A DNA stretch of 21,629 nt from a virus. The stretch spans positions 1 through 21,629 of the IMG/VR virus record IMGVR_UViG_3300009410_000068, one strand, 5' to 3'. Positions 8,464 through 16,071 of this stretch are shown here, one piece after another (the first letter of the stretch is position 1; each line of letters begins with the position of its first letter). The notes beneath the pieces are model-generated. The model was given only the letters and a program-made list of their open reading frames with translations. It had not been told where the DNA came from and ran no database searches. The position numbers and the translations under genes were made by a program.

Positions 8464-8577
8464 TATTCATGCCCCCATCTTTAGAATGGAGCGCACCGAC
8501 CAGCAGACAAGACAATGCGCACCACCACGGTCCTCGTAATGCCTTGTGGCGCACAAGCTGGGTGTCGATCGGCGCGC
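8464..8577 (-). other. Gap between fibre accessory and lysis-region genes
   Basis: 114 bp without a confident gene. It holds a small inverted repeat (CTTGTG-GCG-CACAAG, 8543-8557). A GTG-initiated frame of about 35 codons runs through it on the minus strand and past the start of the next gene, but it lacks a clear ribosome site and is not called. Confidence 0.4.
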
Positions 8578-9063
8578 TCACGGCCAATATCCATCAGCGG
8601 CAAAATCGACGGGGATCGGATCCAGAGCGATGAGCGCTGTTGCGGCCCCCAAAATCGCACCTGCACCGCTAGAAAACGCCGTGCCGTTTGCAAGCACGCG
8701 GTCTGCCATCTCCTGAACAGTCATCCCGCGCGCCGCAGCCAAAGGCGAAAGCATCGGGGTTGCTGCCATCGGATCGCTTTTGAACGCATTGGCCTCAGCG
8801 ACTTGTGCATGCCAAGTCTCCCGCTCGGCCAAAGTGTAACCGGACGCCAAAATAGTGAGCCGCCGGTCGCGTTCTGCAACGACCTCTGCCGGATCAATGA
8901 CTGGCGCGACAAAGACCCATTCGCCCTCCACCAGCGTGTGATGCATTGACGGTTTCAATGTTAATTCGACTGTGCCCTCGGGATAGCCATCGCGGATCTG
9001 CTGAGACACTGTCCCGTTGGTCTGCCAGTATCCGCGATCAGGGTGGTAAAATCCGTGTTCCAT
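8578..9063 (-). CDS. Tail fibre-associated / assembly-like protein
   Basis: A 161-residue protein following the tail fibre gene. The ATG at 9063 overlaps the fibre stop as TAATG, so I prefer it over a start 27 nt upstream. The N-terminal part (MEHGFYHPDRGYWQTNG and following) is beta-rich and aromatic. The middle (about 75-105) is a charged helix ending in ETWHAQVAEANAF, a pattern like that of DUF4376-type fibre assembly proteins. The C-terminal part has the TVQEMADRVLANG helix and a Gly/Ala-rich end. The position right after a fibre gene and before lysis genes fits a fibre chaperone or accessory. The family name is tentative. Confidence 0.6.
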   Translation of the reverse strand: MEHGFYHPDRGYWQTNGTVSQQIRDGYPEGTVELTLKPSMHHTLVEGEWVFVAPVIDPAEVVAERDRRLTILASGYTLAERETWHAQVAEANAFKSDPMAATPMLSPLAAARGMTVQEMADRVLANGTAFSSGAGAILGAATALIALDPIPVDFAADGYWP

Positions 9064-9749
9064 TAGGCAGGTTCCCTGAGCTCGGACCATTTAGTCACGG
9101 CGTTATTGTCTTTGTAGTAATGTCCCGCAGGCACCGTGAAGTAGCCCGAATCATATACGCCAGCAGCGACGGAGACCCAGGTCACGTTATCCTTCGATAC
9201 CTCGGCAAAGGCACTCGCGCTGTTGTTGCCGGTCCAGGTCATAACCGCGATCGTGCGTCCTGTTGTGTTTTGATAGACAACGCCACCCGTGCGTTCTGCA
9301 TCAAGCGCGATCCACTCTTGACCGAGCCCAAGCGGCGGTTCAGAAAAAACAACATTCCCTGTTCCATCACTTGCCAGTGTCTGGCCAGCAGTCCCGTCGA
9401 CCTCAGGCAGAGAGAGCGCTGTCAGAAAGGCTGTTAAATTCGCACTGAATGCCTGGACCGCTATGTATTCAAACGCATCTTCTGTCGCGGTCACTCGCGG
9501 TACAAGCAGAGCCCGCCCAGTGAGAGCAGGAAATAAATCAGCAAATGCCTGCAAGTCAGCAAGCGCATCTACAATCGTCTCGGACCCCGACAACACCGCA
9601 TTCATCCAATCCAAATTCGTGTTGATGCCAGGAATGATATCGGACGCCATATGCTCAAACACATATGTGGCGTCCGTATGGAAGTTGGCCTCATCTGTGA
9701 CGTCCGGAATGCGCCCGGCATCAAAATTGGCAATGATCGTACTGGGCAT
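9063..9749 (-). CDS. Tail fibre protein (probable receptor-binding tip)
   Basis: A 228-residue structural protein. The N-terminal half (about 1-110) is mostly helical, with repeated Asp/Ala/Leu stretches (VDALADLQAFADLFPALTG), likely for trimerisation or attachment to the tail tip. A linker with AGQTLASDGTGNVVFSE leads to a beta-rich C-terminal domain (about 145-228), with the pattern VVYQNTTGRTI, SKDNVTWVSV, FTVPAGHYYK and final WSELREPA. This domain type is common at the tips of siphophage fibres and probably contacts the host surface. Its ATG overlaps the previous stop as TAATG, and its own TAA overlaps the next start in the same way. Confidence 0.75.
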   Translation of the reverse strand: MPSTIIANFDAGRIPDVTDEANFHTDATYVFEHMASDIIPGINTNLDWMNAVLSGSETIVDALADLQAFADLFPALTGRALLVPRVTATEDAFEYIAVQAFSANLTAFLTALSLPEVDGTAGQTLASDGTGNVVFSEPPLGLGQEWIALDAERTGGVVYQNTTGRTIAVMTWTGNNSASAFAEVSKDNVTWVSVAAGVYDSGYFTVPAGHYYKDNNAVTKWSELREPA

Positions 9750-10639
9750 TAGCTGACCCCCTGTGTGGTGATTTCAAACATGAAGTTATCGGGCATATCG
9801 GCAGGCAGCTCCCAATCGGTGATGAACCCGTAATTGATGAACTGGTCCCACCCATCCGCGGCAAAGGTCACCACACGCACGCCATCAATGCTGTCCAGGA
9901 ACTGCGCCTTGGTTCCAAAGCCATCGCGATCCGCGACAATCGAATAGGTGACATCGCGTGCAATCGCGCGGCGGGTCACCGTCACGTCACCAAAATCATT
10001 CGTCTCAATCTTGGTGAATGTGCGCCGGCGTAGCTTGGTAGACCCATCCATGATGGAGCTGCCAATGCGGATCACGCGCCCCACAACGAGGCTGCCTAAC
10101 GCAGGCGATCCGCCAGTGATGGTCAGCCGTATCGTTGAGCCTGCAAACCCTGACAGACCGGTCAAAACCAACCTGTCTGTGCTGGCATAGAACACAGTGT
10201 TGAGCCAATCCCACCAACTACCGACCGGCTCTGCGCCCGTGAAGATCGTGGCTGCGGTTGTTGTGGTCACCCCGGTGATAATCTCAACCGTTGTCTTTGA
10301 TGTATCGAGGCCAAACAAAGCAAGCGCGGTAAAGCGCTCTGCGGCCGTGACCTCAATGATCAAGGGATCATCGCCGACCGTCTGCGTCGACAAAGAGGCA
10401 TCCATAAACTTGCGGATATTGGTAGCACCACGCAACACCCAACGCACGCCGACTAGCCCCTGCTCTTCGAGCGATGGATCAAGTCCAAGGTTGCCGTCGA
10501 TCGATGAGACATAAACGAGTCCATCTCGCATGACGGGATTGCCAAAGTTGTAGGTGGTGGCCCCATCCCAAACGGGCGCATCATCTTCGGCTGCGCTGAC
10601 ACTGGTCAGCGCATAGTCTACCGGTTTGATAACCTGCAT
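9749..10639 (-). CDS. Tail structural protein downstream of tape measure
   Basis: A 296-residue protein. The start is placed at 10639 (MQVIKPVDYAL) because GGGG lies about 7 nt upstream and the tape measure stop is only 4 bp away; an upstream in-frame start would overlap that gene deeply. Sequence features are VWDGATTYNFGNPVMRDG near the N-terminus, an Asn-Ile-Arg-Lys-Phe-Met-Asp motif, and a long beta-rich body with many Thr/Val strands. This pattern resembles virion proteins placed after the tape measure gene in YuA-like and other alphaproteobacterial siphophages. It may act at the distal tail or baseplate. I cannot assign it to a hub or Dit family. Confidence 0.65.
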   Translation of the reverse strand: MQVIKPVDYALTSVSAAEDDAPVWDGATTYNFGNPVMRDGLVYVSSIDGNLGLDPSLEEQGLVGVRWVLRGATNIRKFMDASLSTQTVGDDPLIIEVTAAERFTALALFGLDTSKTTVEIITGVTTTTAATIFTGAEPVGSWWDWLNTVFYASTDRLVLTGLSGFAGSTIRLTITGGSPALGSLVVGRVIRIGSSIMDGSTKLRRRTFTKIETNDFGDVTVTRRAIARDVTYSIVADRDGFGTKAQFLDSIDGVRVVTFAADGWDQFINYGFITDWELPADMPDNFMFEITTQGVS

Positions 10640-10643
10640 GTCT

Positions 10644-12080
10644 TTACCCCAAGCTGCTTTGGAAATTGCTGTCGGCGGCCGCGTTGGATTGTTTGACGAG
10701 TTCCTTTTGCATCTTCTCCAAAAGGTCAGATTGCCTGCGCAACTCTTCATTCTGCGTGTTGATTAAGTCTTGCGAGATCTTCCCTTGGTTTGCCGCCTCA
10801 TAGGCAATCTTTGCATCGAAAGCCGTGGCATAGCCGGACCCGTCCAATTGATACGCACCACGCAAGGCTAAGGCTGCGCTTTCAAGGCTATCAGCGGCAT
10901 CTGTCACGCTGTCAAAAATAGGGGCCAGCTGAATCAGGCTTGCCGCCAGATCCGTGTCACCGGCAAGCATCGCAGTCTCAACCATTTCTCGGAATGCCGC
11001 GTTGGTGTCGGGCATAAAGTTCACACCCAGTTCGCCAAGCGCTTCGGTCAGGCGCACCCGTGCATTCGCGAGCTTTTCGTCATCGGTGTAGAATTGATCG
11101 TAGTAGGTTGCAGTCGCCGTGCTGAAGTCTTCCAGCGTCCCGAACAGATCCGCGAACTGCGCCGCCGCATCAGCACCCACGAGTGAGATGTCATAAGCGC
11201 TGAAGCCGAGATCCCGGAACACATTGTTCACCGTGACCAGCGACGAACTCAGCCGCATCAGTTCATCATAGGCACCGTCAACGCTGCGGCTGACGTCATC
11301 CACGCCATTTTGAAACCTGGCAGAAAACCCACGACCGAGACTATCACCAATCGTCGCGCCGAGATCACCAAAACCACCCGAAGCCAAAACACCGCTGCGG
11401 ATCCGGTCGATCAGTGAGCCGCCAACTGTTTCCGCCGCGTCTTGGACATTCCACCCCAATACGATCGCCGCCATTTCATCGCCAAGCCCGCCGAGCGCAT
11501 CCGTGATGGCCGCCTCTTGCGCGGCCTCATCAAGCCCCTTCAAGGACACTTTGAATTGATGCGTAAACCCGTCAAAGACATCGGCTGAGATCCCTAGCGC
11601 TGCGGTCGCGGCCACAACACCATCTTGCACTGAAAGCACCGCGGTATTGAGCGGGTCGCTTTCTTCATCAGATAATGCGTCGTAGTTATAACTGGTCTTT
11701 TTAGACAGACCCCAGAATTTGCTTTTCTGGATCTTCTCAAAGCTTTCAAACATGGCCCCTTCCATGTCGATCGTCGCACGAACACCGCTGTCTAACAGTT
11801 TGGCTTTGGTCTTAAAAAACGACACTGCCGCGAGCGCGATCCCCGCGATTGGCAAGGCGGCACCCATCGTTGCCATCAAACCGCCCCCCGCCAAACCAGC
11901 ATTGGCCCCGATGCTCAGCAAGCCGCCAAGACCGCCGCTAGACCCAAAACTGGCAGCCAATGTGCTGCCCAAACCGCCCAACAGACCGCTCCCACCTGCA
12001 AGCCCACTAAAGCCAGCCGCCAAACCACCGCCGCCCGTGAATGCGCCCATGATCCCACCAGATCCACCCATGCTGCCCAT
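10644..12080 (-). CDS. Tape measure protein, C-terminal part (other frame)
   Basis: About 478 residues if started at the ATG at 12080, which overlaps the stop of the upstream fragment as TGATG. The first 90 residues are Gly/Ala/Met-rich and hydrophobic (LAGGSGLLGGLG and similar), the sort of membrane-active segment that normally lies inside a tape measure protein. Helical stretches follow, with a final coiled coil (about 440-470, EELRRQSDLLEKMQKELVKQ). The frame stays open upstream past the stop of the first fragment and encodes AAGGGLLSGL, which joins smoothly to its GSMAGGLAG. The two are therefore best read as one gene of about 1060 residues broken by a -1 frame change near 12096-12121. 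Independent re-initiation cannot be excluded. Confidence 0.75.
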   Translation of the reverse strand: MGSMGGSGGIMGAFTGGGGLAAGFSGLAGGSGLLGGLGSTLAASFGSSGGLGGLLSIGANAGLAGGGLMATMGAALPIAGIALAAVSFFKTKAKLLDSGVRATIDMEGAMFESFEKIQKSKFWGLSKKTSYNYDALSDEESDPLNTAVLSVQDGVVAATAALGISADVFDGFTHQFKVSLKGLDEAAQEAAITDALGGLGDEMAAIVLGWNVQDAAETVGGSLIDRIRSGVLASGGFGDLGATIGDSLGRGFSARFQNGVDDVSRSVDGAYDELMRLSSSLVTVNNVFRDLGFSAYDISLVGADAAAQFADLFGTLEDFSTATATYYDQFYTDDEKLANARVRLTEALGELGVNFMPDTNAAFREMVETAMLAGDTDLAASLIQLAPIFDSVTDAADSLESAALALRGAYQLDGSGYATAFDAKIAYEAANQGKISQDLINTQNEELRRQSDLLEKMQKELVKQSNAAADSNFQSSLG

Positions 12081-13828
12081 CAATCCCGATAACAGGCCAC
12101 CGCCCGCGGCGCCCCAGCTAGGCCGCCCGCCATCGATCCCGTCGGCGCAAGTCCCAGGCCAATCATGATCTTGTTTTTGACGGCCGTTGAGATCAGATCG
12201 GACAGGAGCTGCTTGAATGTCGCCTTGATACCAGAGGCAAAGCTCTTAAAATCCTTAAACCCATTGGCAACAAAATCACCAAAGGCGGATGCAACCTCAC
12301 CCCATGCCGATTTGAGTTGCCCTGAAAGCGTATCAGCGAGACTTTCCGCCCCAGACGCGGCACCGCCCGCTGCCGCGTCAACATCCTCTAAGCTCTTTGA
12401 GAGATCGCCCGCATCCGCACCGGTGTCGGCAATAGCCTCACCTGCGGCCACAGTGACCGCCCGCAGTGCCGCGATACTTTCCAAGGGTGCGCCGACAGCC
12501 GCTGCCGTGTCATGCAATGCCCCCGTCGCCACATCTGCGGCATCGCGCGCAGCCTTCGCCATCAGCGTCAGCTCTTGCGTGATGACACCAGAGGCGCCGC
12601 TGAGGTTTGTGCCAAACAAATCGTTCAGCCCTTCAGCAACAGACCAGGTGAATTCCACAAACTTGTAGGCCATTGACCCGATGGCTTCCGCGAACCAAGC
12701 ATTCATTGATGCAGACCCGGCCTTCACCGCGAGTGGCACCAAGCTGAATGCTTTACCTATCCGGCCAAACACCTCAACGGCCACATCCTTCAGCAAGCCA
12801 AGCGCATTGCCAAATCCGCCTGCACTCTCAACCAGGCGCGTAAACCGCAACACAAGCTCACCAGCACCGACAATCAATGTGCCAATGCCAGTGCGGATCA
12901 GCGCCCTGCGCAAAAGCGTTAAACTGCCCGCAAGCGAGAATGTCGCGATACGCGCCGCAACAAGCGCCCCAACGTAATGCGTGCCAAACGCGGCGACCGC
13001 GACGCCAGCATAGATTGCCAGCCGATCCAGGTTGTTGATGAGCGCATCTGTCACGCCGCGCAAAAGCCCGCCCTCTTGCATCGATGCCACAAAGGCATTT
13101 GCCAGCGCCTCAAGTGAGGGTGCCACCTGCACGGCAATGCGGTTTGCCATCCCCGTGAACGCAACGCCCACCTGGCCGATCGCAAGGCTCGTTTTGCGCA
13201 GTGACGCAATCGCGTCTTGATCCAAGATAACGCCCAGTGATGCCGCACTCGCGCCAAAGCGGTCCATCTCGCTGGCGTTGTCACGCAGCAGTGGCAACAG
13301 CAGCGTGCTATCCCCCGCCATGGCCTCCATATAGAATGTCATTTCTGCTTGGGTCAGGTTGGCCTTTTCCAAACTGCTGACAAAAAGCTGCAGCCCTTGC
13401 GCGCCCGACAGATTGCGAAACGACGCCGCCGTAACCCCAACCTTTGGCGCGATGTTCTCAAAAAAGTCTGCCATTGGCCCGCCGCCGGTCGCGGCAAAGT
13501 CACCAACCCGGTCATTCATATCCTTGAGAATGTCAGACAGCTTATCTTGTTCAATCCCCACCGTTCTGGCCCCAGCCGCCCAGCGTTGAAACACCTCAGG
13601 GGCGGTGTTCGCGACCCTTGCGAAGTTATCGATTTCCTGTGCCTGCGCAGCCACCCCAACCGTCAGACCGGCCAATGCCGTTGCCGTCGTTGCCGCAACA
13701 GCAGAAATCGCCATGAACTGTTTACGCATCCGGCGCAAAGGCGCATCCATGCGCTTAGCACCACGTTCAAACTGGGCGCTATCCAAGCCAAGGTTCACCC
13801 GCAGGCTACCGATCACCGATGATGACAT
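12080..13828 (-). CDS. Tape measure protein, N-terminal part
   Basis: A 582-residue fragment of the tail length ruler, which spans the tail lumen and helps DNA entry. The start at 13828 (MSSSVIGSLRVNLGLD) has AGGAG 8 nt upstream. The N-terminal stretch with LGLDSAQFERGAKRM is typical of alphaproteobacterial phage tape measure proteins. A hydrophobic Ala/Thr segment follows at about 37-60 and further hydrophobic segments lie near the middle (LAIYAGVAVAAFGTHY, LVAARIATFSLAGSL). The end (KNKIMIGLGLAPTGSMAGG) enters a Gly-rich zone and is then cut by an out-of-frame tail (APRAVACYRD, stop at 12080-12082). In an intact phage this gene would follow the assembly chaperones directly; here a bacterial cassette of about 3 kb intervenes. 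Confidence 0.88.
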   Translation of the reverse strand: MSSSVIGSLRVNLGLDSAQFERGAKRMDAPLRRMRKQFMAISAVAATTATALAGLTVGVAAQAQEIDNFARVANTAPEVFQRWAAGARTVGIEQDKLSDILKDMNDRVGDFAATGGGPMADFFENIAPKVGVTAASFRNLSGAQGLQLFVSSLEKANLTQAEMTFYMEAMAGDSTLLLPLLRDNASEMDRFGASAASLGVILDQDAIASLRKTSLAIGQVGVAFTGMANRIAVQVAPSLEALANAFVASMQEGGLLRGVTDALINNLDRLAIYAGVAVAAFGTHYVGALVAARIATFSLAGSLTLLRRALIRTGIGTLIVGAGELVLRFTRLVESAGGFGNALGLLKDVAVEVFGRIGKAFSLVPLAVKAGSASMNAWFAEAIGSMAYKFVEFTWSVAEGLNDLFGTNLSGASGVITQELTLMAKAARDAADVATGALHDTAAAVGAPLESIAALRAVTVAAGEAIADTGADAGDLSKSLEDVDAAAGGAASGAESLADTLSGQLKSAWGEVASAFGDFVANGFKDFKSFASGIKATFKQLLSDLISTAVKNKIMIGLGLAPTGSMAGGLAGAPRAVACYRD

Positions 13829-14081
13829 TGTAAAAACTCCTGTTCGAGCGAGGCGTGCGCACACAACAATGAGCGCGTACGGAAAGCCGTCGCGGTTTGG
13901 GAAGGATGTGAAAGATGGAGGGCTATGGGGTGGTAGGGTCAGGCAGATGTGAAATGCCTGAGGACGGGTGTATGCCGCGTAGCGTCAGATGTCCGCTTCG
14001 CGGGACTTATCTGCCATTGGAACTATCAATGCGGATGTCGGCTTTTCAGAATCGAACCCGAAAGGCCGCGCTACTATTTTT
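13829..14081. other. Non-coding left flank of the inserted cassette
   Basis: About 250 bp between the tape measure start and the PPOX-class gene stop. It holds the tape measure ribosome site and, further right, sequence with TTCGCGGGAC (13997-14006) and GGATGTCGGCTT (14033-14044), both echoed on the other side of the PPOX gene. The left junction of the cassette must lie here. No transposase or integrase remnant is visible. Confidence 0.45.
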
Positions 14082-14744
14082 TTAGTACAACGTATTCTGG
14101 TAGTCGTCCTCTAAAGCCTCATTCAACCTATCCATTTCCCCTTTATCGCTCGGGGCGGAGTTCGTGGCGTCCAGCGCAATCTTCATAAGGGAAGGTAGTT
14201 CGCTTCGATCTTGATGGTGATCAGGGTTCCATAGATGTGATCGGCGAAACGCCTTTGCGCAGTGAATGAACACGGTACTCACCTCAACCACAATCGCCAA
14301 TCTGGGCAAGCGATCATCTACGGACAGGCTTTCAAGAAGACCGGGGTCCGCGACCAGTGTTGCCTTTCCGTTTACACGCATCGTGTCGTCAAAACCGGGT
14401 ATGATAAACAACAGGCCCACATGAGGGTTCGCGACGATATTTGACAGGGTATCAAGTCGATTGTTGCCGGGCCTGTCGGGGATCACCAGTGTCTTGTCGT
14501 CAATGATTTTGACAAACCCAGCAGGGTCGCCGCGCGGGCTGACATCCGCTTTACCCGCGATACTTTGCGTGCCGATACAGATAAACGGACTCCTTTCGAT
14601 GAACGCCCGGGCGTGTTTATCAATAGACGTCTGCACCTTTTTTATCGCCAAATCATGGGTAGGCGGGAACAAGGATCGCAAATCATCTTCATTCGATATG
14701 ATGAACTCAGGCACAGGTCTGTAGGATGACATTCTTTGTCTCAT
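14082..14744 (-). CDS. PPOX-class FMN-dependent enzyme, DR_2398-like
   Basis: A 220-residue protein of the pyridoxamine 5'-phosphate oxidase-like split-barrel class, closest to the DR_2398/MSMEG_1061 subgroup (TIGR04025 type). Recognisable blocks are KADVSPRGDPAGFV (65-78), PDRPGNNRLDTLSNIVANP (89-107), the LLFIIPG strand (111-117), TMRVNGKA (121-128) and HCAKAFRRSHLW (161-172). Such proteins bind FMN or F420 as dimers and catalyse undefined redox reactions on small molecules; the substrate is unknown. Met5 (14732) is an alternative start, and neither start has a strong ribosome site. It lies downstream of the hydrolase on the same strand but 304 bp away, so it may have its own promoter. It is not a phage structural gene. 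Confidence 0.85.
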   Translation of the reverse strand: MRQRMSSYRPVPEFIISNEDDLRSLFPPTHDLAIKKVQTSIDKHARAFIERSPFICIGTQSIAGKADVSPRGDPAGFVKIIDDKTLVIPDRPGNNRLDTLSNIVANPHVGLLFIIPGFDDTMRVNGKATLVADPGLLESLSVDDRLPRLAIVVEVSTVFIHCAKAFRRSHLWNPDHHQDRSELPSLMKIALDATNSAPSDKGEMDRLNEALEDDYQNTLY

Positions 14745-15048
14745 TCATGGTTTCGCTGCTTTCTCCTAGGGTAATCGCCAAAGCAGTCGTTTGTGAAGGG
14801 CGCAGCATCGGTCCCTTTGGGCTCACTGCCGCCATTCGTCTCGGTTGCAAACTTTGTTTGGCTCAATCGTGCTCGCTAATGACTGGTTCGCGGGACGAAG
14901 CCGACATCCACGGAATTCAATTGAAGGTCTGCTATCGCGTTTATGGTGCGCTTTCATACCGATTATACTACTAACGTTGAGCGGGCATCAGCGAAGCATG
15001 CGGCTCTCCGTTGATCTCGGAGGGCCGCACTAGGCAAGGCTATGCAAT
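14745..15048. other. Non-coding gap between PPOX and hydrolase genes
   Basis: 304 bp with no convincing coding frame. It contains TTCGCGGGAC followed by AAGCCGACATCC (14887-14909), words also found on the far side of the PPOX gene, and a strong hairpin near the hydrolase stop (14999-15029). It resembles decayed or dispersed intergenic sequence and could carry the PPOX promoter. Confidence 0.4.
14999..15029. terminator. Strong hairpin after the hydrolase gene
   Basis: Arms at 14999-15010 and 15018-15029 pair over 12 bp around a 7-nt loop. On the plus strand all pairs form, with one G-U; on the minus strand that pair becomes A-C. It lies 19 nt past the hydrolase stop, a fitting place for a terminator, but there is no U-run after it. 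Confidence 0.35.
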
Positions 15049-15984
15049 CTAAAGAACCTTTAGCCAATCTAAGATCGCGTGAGTGGTCTCATGCGGCTTT
15101 TCCTGCTGAATCCAATGGCCGCAGTCGAGGCTCAGCACCTCCACATTCGGGACATAGTCCGCGAGATTTTCCGAAGGTGGGATTATGTCCCGGGTACCAT
15201 ATACCATCAGCGTAGGTTGCTGGACGATAGGATCGACATCCGCCAAGATATGCCAGTTGCGGTCAATGTTCCGGTACCAATTGATACTCCCGGTGAACCC
15301 GGTCTTCTCGAATGACGCAGTGAAGACGGCAAGATCGTCGTCGCCCATGATAGGGTGGCCCATAGGCGCCGGAGCTTTGGCTATATTGATCATCATCATC
15401 CCAGGCTCCTGCGGTACGGGCGGAACATTCTTTCGGAACAGGTTCCGCAGGAAACGGCCCGTTTGCGCGTCTAAGACCGCGTCCGCGACACCAGGCTTCC
15501 GATTGAAATGGACGAAATAGTTGTCCTCTCCGAACAAAGCTTCCATGTACTCAATCCAAGGGACAGGCGTGCGGGCTTGATAGGGAAGCGCGAGGTTGAT
15601 TATCTTCTTCACGCGGGCCGGATGCAAAAGCGCCATGCTCCACACGACATTGGCGCCCCAGTCATGGCCGACAAATACCGCATCATCATAGCCGAAGTGA
15701 TCCAGAAGCCCAGCAAGATCACCTGTCAGATGGACGATGTCGTACTCTGTCACAACCTCCGGGCAGGAAGAGTTTCCATACCCCCGCTGGTTTGGAACGA
15801 TGACGTGGTAACCTGCCTCCGCGAGGGCGGGCATCTGATGGCGCCAGGAATACGCGTGCTCGGGCCATCCGTGGCACAGCACAATCGGGTTGCCTTTGTT
15901 CTCCTGCCCCGCCTCAAAAACCTCTAGTTCGATGCCATTGACGGCAATGAGCTTAGGTGTAGGAAAATTGGCGATGGTGGTCAT
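15049..15984 (-). CDS. Alpha/beta hydrolase, soluble epoxide hydrolase-like
   Basis: A 311-residue cytosolic alpha/beta hydrolase that probably opens epoxides to diols. The oxyanion-hole motif HGWP is at 38-41, the nucleophile elbow GHDWG at 106-110 with Asp108, the acid Asp266 in VYGTRD, and the general base His290 in DCGHW. Lid tyrosines that activate the epoxide are likely Tyr156 (NYFVHF) and Tyr237 (SINWYRN), the latter in the usual epoxide hydrolase context. An Asp nucleophile also occurs in haloalkane dehalogenases, but the lid Tyr favours epoxide hydrolase. Length is normal and no signal peptide is seen. GGAG lies 8-9 nt before the ATG. It is divergent from the WYL regulator, with an inverted repeat in the 87-bp gap. 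Confidence 0.9.
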   Translation of the reverse strand: MTTIANFPTPKLIAVNGIELEVFEAGQENKGNPIVLCHGWPEHAYSWRHQMPALAEAGYHVIVPNQRGYGNSSCPEVVTEYDIVHLTGDLAGLLDHFGYDDAVFVGHDWGANVVWSMALLHPARVKKIINLALPYQARTPVPWIEYMEALFGEDNYFVHFNRKPGVADAVLDAQTGRFLRNLFRKNVPPVPQEPGMMMINIAKAPAPMGHPIMGDDDLAVFTASFEKTGFTGSINWYRNIDRNWHILADVDPIVQQPTLMVYGTRDIIPPSENLADYVPNVEVLSLDCGHWIQQEKPHETTHAILDWLKVL

Positions 15985-16028
15985 ATCAGTGTCTCCGGTT
16001 TGGTTGGTTCGACACTCGCCTATGCCGA

Positions 16029-16053
16029 AAAGGTATCAAAATCTGATACCTTT
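16029..16053. promoter_or_regulatory. Probable operator between hydrolase and WYL regulator
   Basis: A perfect 10-bp inverted repeat, AAAGGTATCA (16029-16038) and TGATACCTTT (16044-16053), with a 5-bp spacer. It is centred in the divergent gap, 18 bp before the regulator ATG and 44 bp before the hydrolase ATG. Length and symmetry fit a site for a dimeric HTH protein. The adjacent HTH-WYL regulator is the natural candidate, so autoregulation together with control of the hydrolase is inferred. Confidence 0.7.
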
Positions 16054-16071
16054 GTGTGTTAGGATCGAAAA

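Noticed and set aside
8464-8577. Roughly 35-codon GTG-initiated frame on the minus strand between fibre accessory and lysis genes
   Set aside because: Too short, no clear ribosome site, overlaps the start of the next gene, and no recognisable motif apart from a weak hydrophobic patch.
13605-13952. 115-codon plus-strand frame crossing the tape measure start
   Set aside because: Most of it is antisense to the tape measure gene, and the remaining end has no recognisable features.
14990-15048. Integron attC-like site formed by the strong hairpin
   Set aside because: No convincing core-site pair at the ends and no integron integrase or cassette array. A terminator or chance hairpin is simpler.
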